From Stemphylium vesicarium (Eukaryota > Ascomycota > Dothideomycetes > Pleosporales > Pleosporaceae): 36,528 nucleotides of DNA. Below the pieces are notes generated by a model. The model saw only the letters and a list, made by a program, of their open reading frames with translations, made no database searches and was not told where the DNA came from. Positions within the stretch are counted from its first letter, which is position 1, and every line of letters starts with the position of its first letter. This document shows positions 12,384 through 20,690 of this stretch, one piece after another. The position numbers and the translations under genes are program-made. The DNA lies in contig QXCR01000223.1 in assembly GCA_004380135.1 (NCBI GenBank), positions 1-36,528 of the forward strand, in the 5' to 3' direction.

Positions 12384-13348
12384 ATGAGCAACTCAAACTT
12401 CTACGCCTCCCAGTCGACTTTTGACACTACATTCAGCAACAAGTTGTATTTGGAACAGCCGAGCAGCCCCCACCTCGTAGACACCTGCTCACAGCTGGAC
12501 GAGTCTTCCTGGGCTTTGTCGGACACCTTTTTCGACCAGGCTGTTGCATGCTACGACCTTCCGAATGAACTCTTGCGCAGGTCCTCAGAGGTCTCAACAA
12601 CTGCCTTTGCCACTGCGGATGCGAGCTCGATCCAGAATCTTTCGCCTGGTTACGTGTCTCGACGACAGGCTACACCAACGCCCTCTTCCTGCAGCGATAG
12701 GTCATCAGATGTTTCGTTCTACGCTCCAAAGTGCGAGTCTCCCTCACAGATTTCGGCTGATGTAGGGACGACACCTAAGCGCCAGACTTGTCAACAATCA
12801 AGTCAATCTGACACATCCAGATGAGTGACTAACGCAAAAGGGTAAGACTTAAGCCTATATAGGCAAATGCTAGACTCAAATAGGAAGTCAATCAAGTCAA
12901 GCTGCGTCTCTCGAGACCCACTTAATTGATTGTTGACAACTGTGCTAAGCGCCAGATAGGAAAACCCGGCCAGCCCAAACTCGATCCGATCGCACACAGC
13001 GCATCAGGCGCATCAACGAAAGGCCAATGCACCACTAGCATACCGCACAACATGGTCGAGCGGAAGTACCGTGAAGGCTTGAATGCGCAGCTGGAGAGAC
13101 TGCGAAGAGCCGTGCCGGCGCTGCTGCAGAGCGGTGATGGAGACGGCACTAGCCAACCAAAACCAAGTAAATCTATGGTGATTGCCGCCGCCATAAATCA
13201 CATCGAGATGGTCACGCTAGAGAGCGATATGTTGCAGAACGAGAACAACGAGATCAGCAAGTACAGAAAAGAGAATACCAGTTCGAAGGGCAGACGAGGG
13301 TCAAAGAGAAGACGAGTGGATCCTGCTTCTGGGTCAGCCGTTTCTTGA
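12384..13348 (+). CDS. bHLH transcription factor (interrupted; about 264 aa if the insert is removed)
   Basis: The 5' part (12384-12786) encodes a Ser/Gln-rich N-terminus; the 3' part (12957-13348) encodes a basic helix-loop-helix. The basic region and helix 1 are at about 13045-13110 (HNMVERKYREGLNAQL, with the E-box-type H-x3-E-R pattern), then a loop with GDGDGTSQPKPSK, helix 2 (SMVIAAAINHIEMV), a short coil and a basic tail. This resembles the fungal SREBP-like bHLH group, which binds E-box or SRE DNA as dimers; the target is unknown. The start ATG at 12384 has A at -3. Between the halves lies a 170-bp segment bounded by 12-bp direct repeats; removing it joins both parts in one frame. Without removal or splicing the protein stops at TGA 12822 and lacks the bHLH. 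The gene is either spliced there or a broken gene. TE blocks flank it on both sides. Confidence 0.75.
12775..12956 (+). repeat. Inverted-repeat insertion in the bHLH gene with 12-bp direct repeats
   Basis: The 12-mer ctaagcgccaga occurs at 12775-12786 and again at 12945-12956. Between them, 158 bp begin and end with a perfect 14-bp inverted repeat (ttgtcaacaatcaa at 12788-12801, its complement at 12926-12939). Deleting one direct repeat plus the insert fuses codons ...PKRQ with IGKPGQPK... without a frameshift. That is the signature of a small transposon-like insertion with target duplication. No GT-AG intron fits the exact repeat borders in any register, but GT at 12762 with AG at 12955 would give an in-frame 194-nt intron, so it could have become an intron. 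Confidence 0.8.
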
Positions 13349-13752
13349 GTGTTGTAGCGAGCTGCGACTCCAAGAATGTGCCCGACGATGTGGGCATAGT
13401 TTTATCTTAGGGAACTGTGTCGTCTATATATATTAAGACTAATAGACGAATAATATAGCTTACTAGACGCTCTATAACCTACTTAATTATTTCTAGAACT
13501 CTTAGAGCTGTCGCGTCTACTGGGTCGCTAGAGGATGTAGAGTATCAACCGTCAGGCTCGGCGTTCTAATCATGTTAAGGGTGTTTGGAAGGAGGACTAT
13601 ACGGAATAAGCCTGCATTGGTTCAGACGGACTAGTAGCCGACCTTGTCTATATTTACAAGACTAGGGTGTCACCGATTCCTTTTCTTTCTTAGCGTCACC
13701 GCACCTCTTATCCTGCTAGCAGGAGCCCTAAGCGCTGAAGATCACTGATAAG
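13349..13752. other. Intergenic, no gene seen
   Basis: This is the 3' flank of the bHLH gene. A short partly RIPed patch (about 13420-13500) is probably a small TE scrap; the remainder is of ordinary composition without an open frame that I recognise. Confidence 0.5.
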
Positions 13753-13904
13753 TGTAACGGTGTGAGAGGGGAAGAGGACTGCGCTGTCATTGTATAGCTC
13801 CAAAGGAGAGCAGCTATATACGTGTGTGGGATAATAAAGTGTGGTAGCGATAGCCGTACCTAACTTGTATTGGAGTGGGTCTTGGCAAGGCCTAAACCAT
13901 TACA
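13753..13904 (-). mobile_element. 3' LTR of the copia element (152 bp)
   Basis: On the plus strand it begins tgtaacggtgtgag and ends aaaccattaca, so both strands show TG...CA ends. It is followed at 13905-13913 by ctcccccct, the complement of a polypurine tract, which places it as the 3' LTR of the minus-strand copia element to its right. The flank at 13748-13752 is ATAAG; the partner copy of the target duplication is not identifiable because the 5' end of the element is lost. Confidence 0.75.
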
Positions 13905-15943
13905 CTCCCCCCTAGCTGCCGTGATTAATAAAGCTAGCTAGTACTAGTGCTAGAGCTCTATTAGTTCTAGTGTGTTAACCTAAGTAGTAAGGAGCTAGTA
14001 AACATTCTTAAGCCCTAGCTACCTTATAAACTTAGCGTGTTTCTACCTTATAAGTGTAATGGGCTAGAGCCCTTGCCCTCTTGTCCTCGTCTACGACCTC
14101 GGTGTTTCTCCTGCCAGCTCCGACTGCCGATCTGCCGATCGCAATATTGTTTCTCCGCCCACACATATAGATAGCCACGTAGCCTAGAAGCCTAGCTCGC
14201 TATCGAATACAATCTTGTTATACCAAGGTGAATGCTCCTTGAGCGTTGCTACTAGCCCTAGGCGTAGCCCCTTACAATAAGAGACTTTATAAGTCTATCT
14301 ATAGGTATCTCTACTATAGAACACTACTCTATATAGAGCCTTCCTTCCTATATCTCTTATCTTACCTATATTTAATAGGTGTCTATATACCTTAGCTTCG
14401 TATAAAGCTATTTATCTCCCTTCTTAATAATTCTAATTATCTACTTATTAATATAGTAGATCGTTAGTTAAACCTCTAAGTTAAACTTAATATACTAGAA
14501 GACCTAGGTCTACTATTCTATCTCTCCTTTTATTACTAATAGAGCTATCAGCTTAGTCTCTATAGTTAATTTTATAAATAATCTCTAATAAGTAGCCTTC
14601 TAGTTAATAGGCATCCTATAGAGCTTAAATAAGTATCTATAAGATAATTAACGACTTTCTATATTATTAGTAAACGCTGCATTAGATGCTCTATAGAAGA
14701 GAGACTTGTCCCAGACGTAGGACGAGCTCTCAGCTATCTGCTGGCTGGCTCTGATCGCCAGGTGTCTGGTTCCATACAGGTATCTCCAGACGTGGTTCGC
14801 CGCCGACAGGTGCTTCTGTCCAGGGTTCTGTAGGTGCTGTGCTAGCACTGAGTGTGCTCGCGCCACATCAGGTCTCGTAAATGTCGAGATGTACGCTAGC
14901 GATCCGACTAGCTGCTGGTACAGCTGCGTGCGCTGGTGATTCGTGTCCTTAGTCAATTGGGCTAGAGAGTTCTCCATAAGCGGGACTGCTAGATATCTCC
15001 CCCTAGACTTCTAATCTAGGCCGTACTTATTAACTACCTTCTTAATAAATAAGTCTTAGATTAGTTAGATTATTCTTACTTTCTAGTCTCTTAGAACTCT
15101 AATTCTAAAAAACTACTTAAGCTCTCTAAGCTTTCTTAGATTATATTTAGCTTTAAGTTCCTTTTTAAATTACGAGTAATTATCTATATAATCTAGATAT
15201 ATAAGTACTATAATATTATTAATTTAGAAGAAGACTATTAGTCTCTTATTAATAAATAAGTAAGGAACGTCCTTAACTAGTTCTAGACTTAGCTTAATTA
15301 TCGTCTCTTTTAGGTGCCTATACTAGAGAAGAGGCGCGTCTTTTAGCCTATATAGGGCTCTCTTGAGCTCTAGGAGCTTGCCTAGCTGCTCTAAGTACGG
15401 CTCTGGTGTCTGCACGTAGACTGGCTTATCGAGCGGCGCGTTCAGAAACGCGTTCAGCACATCGTACTGATATGCTTTCAAGCCAAAAGCTGCCGTGAGA
15501 GCCATGAGAAATCTGAACACTCGCGCGGCCAGCGTGGCTGCGTACGTGTCGCCCCATTCCTCCTAGAGATCTCCTCTTACAATAAGCCGAGCCTTAAACT
15601 TATATAGAAGTCCGTCTTTATTAAACTTATATATAAATACTTATATTAGGGGTAGTATCTAGCTGTGCCTATAGCTATTAGCCTCTATAAATATTATAGT
15701 CTTAAAGTAACCTTTCTCTTAATAGCTCTTAAACTCTTTAGCTTATACTACTTTGAATTCTTATCTAAAAGGGTGCTTCTCTAGGTCTCTCTATCTCGGC
15801 GGAGGCGGAAGCTGGTTTCTATGCAGCCGTGCTTTCTGCGGTTCTAGTGGCTAAAGTGTTGTAGTAAACGCAATAAAGTACGTGCTAAGCGTCTTTCTCT
15901 ACCTCTTCCTAGTTAGCACGTTTAACTTATTAAGCTAACTACT
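13905..15943 (-). mobile_element. Ty1/copia retrotransposon, 3' part, mosaic RIP
   Basis: The minus strand encodes copia pol remnants. Reverse transcriptase lies at about 15830-15320, with the motif YQYDVLNAFLNAPLDKPVYV equivalent to the copia QMDVKTAFLNG block, and LKRALYRLKDAP. The RNase H-proximal part is at 14977-14648, with YQQLVGSLAYI, TRPDVARA and RYLYGTRHLAI. Gag, protease and integrase are missing beyond about 15.83 kb. Segments 14690-14990 and 15310-15570 keep CpA/TpG and stay open, while the sequence between and around them is RIPed and full of stops. A solo LTR sits inside at 14055-14276. It cannot be functional. Confidence 0.8.
14055..14276 (+). mobile_element. Solo LTR, 222 bp, with ATAAG target duplication
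   Basis: It begins tgtaatgggctagagccc and ends gcgtagccccttaca. The pentamer ATAAG lies immediately on both sides (14050-14054 and 14277-14281). It matches the copy at 25247-25458 over most of its length and the 3' end of the LTR of gypsy C. Insertion is in the 3' region of the copia element. A central block, about 14100-14150, differs from the other copy. Confidence 0.9.
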
Positions 15944-16126
15944 TGTAAGGGGCAGTTATAGGCAATAGTATTTGCTTCACACTGCAATAGAATAGTGGGG
16001 GATGGCTCTGTATTACTACACTAAGGGGGGTGGTAGTAAGAAGAATAATTCTTGCCTCTCTTCCCTTGCGCGAAGCGCAGGTTAAAAGCAGGTATCTTCG
16101 CCAAGGCGCGAGTGCAAGAAGCAAAC
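15944..16126. mobile_element. LTR E, left part, split by element D
   Basis: This segment starts tgtaaggggcag and is interrupted at 16126 by element D with target CAAAC (16122-16126). The matching right part continues at 24930-24984 and ends gtgttaca. Joined, the two parts make about 233 bp with TG...CA ends and short inverted termini (tgtaa/ttaca). It is not RIPed. No target duplication of E itself is visible, so it may be one end of a larger lost element. Confidence 0.55.
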
Positions 16127-16622
16127 TGTTATACGGGGTTTGGCGATACTTCTCTATTCCTGGTCCGTACTAAGGCAGGCGAGGTATTGTATGGCGGTAG
16201 GCCCGTAGAGTTATCTAGCGACTAAGTAGGATAGTAGGTATTTAAGTAAAGATAATTTAATTCTATATAAGTAATAGAATAACTAGTTAGTAATCTAGGT
16301 AGGAGATATAACTATAGGAGAGTTATAAACTAAATAAGTTAATTATAATAAGAGTAATAATAAAACCTTTCTATCCTTATAACCTTATTATAATTAGTTC
16401 TAGTATTATACCTAAGTCCTAAAGTTACTAACTCCTTCTTATTTATATAAGGCTATAGCCTTATATAATAGGGGTAGTATTACTAATACCCTAGTCTTAG
16501 CGTAATACTAGTTACGTAATCTACGCGCTCTACGCTAATTATTATTCTTTATCTCGTGCGACTATTAGCTACTAATATCGCATCCTTCGTTTAGGAGGGA
16601 CTTTTACTTATTATCTATAATA
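16127..16622 (-). repeat. 3' LTR of element D (496 bp)
   Basis: On the plus strand it starts tgttatacggggtttgg and ends with the RIPed tataata (ctgtaaca in the other LTR). Its outer part (16127-16205) is unmutated, while its inner part is RIPed. This is the mirror image of the other LTR of the same element. Confidence 0.93.
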
Positions 16623-16749
16623 CTACCTCCCCTCTTAGGGTTATTATCCTAATATCTTAGGTTATTATTTTCCTGTACTAAGAAGGTAGGTCGTATATAT
16701 AGTAGCAGCGTGCCCGCGCCAGTTTTCTCGTTCCTAAGCCTTCCTGACC

Positions 16750-17270
16750 ATGCCCAAGGTCCAATCGTCCCGTCGCGTCCGCGCCCTGAATTCGACTTCT
16801 CAACGTCGCGCTCGTGCCGCGCGCGTAGAGCAGGAATCCCTAGAGATAGACTTTCGTTGTAAGCGCTGCAAGGAGAAGAACCTTCGGTGCTTCGTTAAAA
16901 CGACCACTAGTCGTTATGCCGGCTACATTTCCGTTTCCGCGGATTGCAGTTTATTTATTTCTAAGGAGGAGTAGGAGAAGGTTCAACATAAGCGTCGCGA
17001 GAAGGAGCTAGAGGTTACTAAGCTAAAGGCTTAGCTTACTTAGAGTAAGATCGAGCTTCTTCGTATAAAGAATTAAGAGTATACTTATACTTATTAGAAT
17101 CTTACTTTACTAAATCTTTAGAATCGTGCTTAAGAGGGGGTTAAAAGGAGTTCTACCCTAGGTATAGACCTTCCTACTATTAAACTATCGCTACCTAAAC
17201 TATTAGCTAATCTAGGCTAGTTATAGGCTAACGTCTTTAATTCTTCTTTTAATTACTTCTTCTTTTTTAT
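16750..17270 (+). pseudogene. Cys-rich, coiled-coil ORF on the strand opposite to pol of element D (RIPed)
   Basis: A frame starts at ATG 16750 between the polypurine tract and the pol end of element D, on the opposite strand. It opens with an Arg/Ser-rich stretch (about residues 1-35), then FRCKRCKEKNLRCFV, a C-x2-C-x6-C arrangement, then SRYAGYISVSADC, where two Tyr codons stand where Cys codons would restore a second C-x2-C pair. A TAG at 16972, in the position of a Trp codon, follows. The same frame continues as a charged heptad-like region (EKVQHKRREKELE...) to about 17270 with RIP-type stops. I take it as an extra element-encoded gene, possibly nucleic-acid binding; its function is unknown. 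The first 220 bases are hardly RIPed. Confidence 0.6.
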
Positions 17271-18409
17271 AGATATAATCCTAATTCCTTTAAGAACTTC
17301 TAGTAATACTTCTATACTAGTAACTTATAGTTTATTAAATTTCTTTTAGATTCCTAAGTATTATAGCTCTTTAATTATTCTTTTTACTTAACTAAGTACT
17401 TCTACTAATCTCTAAACTTCTATAAGTTCTTAATTTCTTTAACTTTATACTTATTATCTTTAAGCTCTATATCTATTACTAGCTTAGCGTTTAGAGGTGC
17501 TAGTTCTAGTAGTTTCTTATAGAAGATAAAGTAAATGCGTATATTTAATAGTAACTAGAGTTTATAGTTTATTAAGCCTATTACCTCTAGAGTTTTAAAG
17601 AGTTTTATTTAGAGGTTATCTAATTTTTTATATAGCCTCTTAACTTTTAAATTTTATCTTAATAAGAGAACTTTATCTCTCTTCTTAAAGATTAGTCTCT
17701 TAATCTTTTACTTATTTACGCTCTTAGATATTATAAGATTCCTCTAAGCTATATTCTTACTTAGTTCTTTATATAGTTCTTATATAAAGTAGGCTTTATT
17801 ATTTACACCTATTATAATACTTTCTATTTCTTTTAGATCTTAATAAGTAACTAGCTTATATCTATAGTTTACGTAGTATAGTAAGTACTTCGTAGTTACT
17901 AATTTTATGCTATTATAAGCTAATTAAGCTATTAGTAAGAGTTTAACCTAGTTATCTTATAGCTTATTAGCGTATATTCTTAGATACTATTCTAATATCT
18001 AGTTTATTTATTCTATCTAGCTATCTATTTTAGAGTAGAAGCTTATTAAAAGCTTTTTCTTAATACCTAATTTTACTAAGAACGTATCCTAATACTTAGA
18101 TATAAATAGTTTATTATAATTAGTAATAAACTCTTTAGATATTCTATACTCTAATACTAGTACTTTAGAGACCTTATACGCGCATTTATTTATTATAATA
18201 GTTTCTTTAGTAGGTATAAACTTTACTCCTTTAGTTAATTAATATATAATTATTAAGATAGTATTATAGAGTCTTTTTAATTCTAGTTCTAGTAATTTTA
18301 GGAGCTTTATAATAGAGTCTATTATTATACTAGTCTATAGTCGTTCTAGCGGCTATAAGGGTTATAGTAGGCTGTAGGGCTTATGTCTCTTAAGCTTATT
18401 CTAGTAATA

Positions 18410-20259
18410 ACGTGTTTTATAAGCGAGTGCGCATTACAAGCGAGTGCGCACCCCACCAACTTCACGCGCTTCTACACGCGTATATCTCAACCACCTTATA
18501 AGATAATGTATAGATATTGATAGAGTAGATTAAGCAGTATCTGAAGTATCTTTCTTGCACGTACGCGAGTTATGCCCAGTCTCTCTGCACCTCTTACAGC
18601 GCGCAAGAGCCTGGCGGCTAACACCTAATCGCTCTCCTCCTTGACGCTCTTCACGAGCAATCTGCTGATCAGCCTCACGTTAAGCGAGTATATCCTCGCC
18701 AGCTCCCTTTGTTAATACCCCACGCTGTTGTATACGCTTTTTCTTACGCTGTTTACGCGCTGACGCTGCCTCATTAGCCTTCTCAAGGCTAGTAATCCGA
18801 TCACGCATTAGCTCAGCTAAGAGCATTATTACCTCAGCGCCCTTCTTAAGCTGGTTAATCGCTTTAATAATCGAGGCAGGTAATGAGCTCTTATGCCGTC
18901 GCACGCGATTACGTATTAACGTTGATTGAGCCTCAAGCTCACGTACGTTGCTCGGCGTACGAGCCTCCCAGGAAGCCTCTAGTAGAGCAGCTGGAGAAGG
19001 CGTACGGAGCTGCACGTCTAGCTTTGATAGGACAACGTCTGGCTAGAGAGGAACAAGGCCTGCGCCTCGAAAAGCTAAGCAGATATTGGCTGACGTGAAC
19101 GATCGATTGAACGCTGCCTTAAACGCTAGCAGAAACTCGAGCTTAGTGATGTGGTTGATGTAGTGGCGGATCAGGCTCTCCACCTCACGACTATACGCGC
19201 GCTTCAACGGCGAGAAGCAGCCAACGTCAAGAGGCTGGAGCAGGTGAGATGAGTGAGGTGGCATACAGAGCGTGTAGATATTGTTCTCCTTGCAGAGTTC
19301 TTGAAACTCAAGTGAGTGGTGGCTCTCATGACCGTCAAGGACAAGCAAGCGACGTGCGCCAACAACGCGAGTCTTTGTGTGAGCGTTGAAGTGCTTTAGC
19401 CACTCAACTCCTAGCTCGTTGTTCGTCCAGCCGTTGTCACTAACTGCGATCGCCCAGTCGCGCGGGATCTCTGCTTCCTCGTACCAGGCAGACAGGTGAT
19501 ACTGGCCAGCGAAGATGAGGAACGGCGGGACTGACCAGCCAGCAGCGTTGATAGCAGCGATCGCCGTCACCCATTCACGGTCGCCAGGCTGGACAGTCTT
19601 TGGCCTGCCTCTCCTCTCTGACCCTGTCACGACAAGCTGAGTCGTGATCTTGCCCATCATAAAGCCAGCTTCGTCAAAGTTGTAGACGTCATCATCGCAG
19701 ATGCCGTACTTAGCCTTTGTCTCCTCCACAAGCTCAAACCAGCTCCTAATTAGGGCTGGATCCTCGCATAGAGCTCGCTGCCTATCGTACGCTCGATTGA
19801 AACGCGTTGTGAGACTGTCTGTACGCTTGACAAAGTTGCGCGGCCAGTGGACGCCGACCTGACCAGCGCCGCGCGCAGCTAGCAGCTTATCAGCCATATC
19901 ACGTACAGCTTCGTACGTAGGCGCAAATCCACGTCGATCGAGATCAAGTATATAGCTGACTATCACCTGCTCCTCTTGCTTGGTGAGCTTCTTTGAGTTG
20001 GGCTGGCAATCGCGTCGGGCAGGCTTGCCAGCGCGTCGGCGGTGGAGTGTATCTCGAGAGACGTTAAACGTCTGTGCAGCGACTGCCTCACTCTGAATTT
20101 GATTTCGCTGGAGAGCTGAGATAGCAAGGCGTATATTTGCCTCACAAGAAGCTGACTGGGCTTGAGTTGGGGGTGCCATAATAGTTAGGAGTTTAGGCGT
20201 CGTAGAAAGTTGGTGGGGTGCGCACTCGCTTGTAATGCGCACTCGCTTATAAAACACGT
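18410..20259 (-). mobile_element. Pogo/Fot1-type DNA transposon, 1,850 bp, TA duplication
   Basis: Inverted terminal repeats of 53 bp (18410-18462 and 20207-20259) are perfect. Each holds two copies of aagcgagtgcgc, 17 bp apart, likely transposase-binding sites. The TA dinucleotide is duplicated at 18408-18409 and 20260-20261. The element lies within the integrase of gypsy D; D translation continues on both sides. Unlike its host element it keeps most CpA/TpG, so it came in after the main RIP damage. Confidence 0.95.
18530..20179 (-). pseudogene. Pogo/Fot1-type transposase, 549-codon frame with two nonsense codons
   Basis: The family cuts and pastes DNA at TA targets. I choose the ATG at 20179 (MAPPTQAQS), the first Met outside the terminal repeat. 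An N-terminal helix-turn-helix pair of CENP-B type (about residues 10-130) includes FNVSRDTLHRRRAGK and the GFAPTYEAVRDMAD block. The DDE core shows YNFDEAGFMMG (first Asp), LLVLDGHESHHS (second) and LQPLDVGCFSPLK (third). The C-terminus has a coiled, basic stretch (ARKQRKKKRIQQRG) and a CCHC knuckle, C-x2-C-x4-H-x4-C (CKRCRETGHNSRTC), before the end at 18530. In-frame TAG (19043-19045, after LVPL) and TAA (18680-18682, after DILA) interrupt it; both fit Gln codons changed by C-to-T at CpA. A product of 378 aa with the catalytic core is still possible. Confidence 0.9.
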
Positions 20260-20459
20260 TATACTAAATAGTTACCTAAGATATTCTACACCTACGCTCG
20301 CAAGCGTGGTATAGCGAACACCTTTACTAGTTATTAGACTATTTCCTCTAGTTCTGCGTATCTATATTCCTAGGACTTATATAATTCCGTAATAAGGTCC
20401 TTTCTTATATATAGAGATATATAGGTTCGCTCTTTTAAAACTATATTTTAGTACTCCTT

Positions 20460-20690
20460 TTCGTCCTATAATAGTTCGTCAGAGCCATTTATTTCGGGCT
20501 CGAACTGCTAGTTGGCCGCTTTCTGCTGCCAATGTTGGTGTAGCGTCTCCACTCGCGCGGTTACCTTGGCTGTTCTAGCCAGTTCCGGCTGGTTGTACTT
20601 TAGGCTGCCGTCGGGCATTTTCTTAAGTAGAGCGTTATGTGGCTTCTAATGGCCTTCTTCTCGTAGATTAGACCTTTAGCTCAGAGCGTC
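20460..20690 (-). other. Unmutated island in element D (end of RNase H and linker)
   Basis: This part of pol keeps normal CpA and TpG content, whereas the neighbouring 20700-24400 and 20270-20460 are RIPed. On the minus strand it reads the ADALS block that ends gypsy RNase H, and then a linker. Islands like this recur in elements A, C and copia. Confidence 0.6.

Noticed and set aside
12842..12850. Donor-like GTAAGA inside the bHLH insertion
   Set aside because: It lies after the in-frame TGA at 12822, so splicing from it would not rescue the protein.
12775..12956. A standard GT-AG intron with borders exactly at the 12-bp direct repeats
   Set aside because: I tested all registers along the repeat; none gives GT or GC at the start together with AG at the end.
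18883..19098. Plus-strand open frame in the Pogo element
   Set aside because: Lies antisense to the clear transposase frame; a shadow of its codon use.
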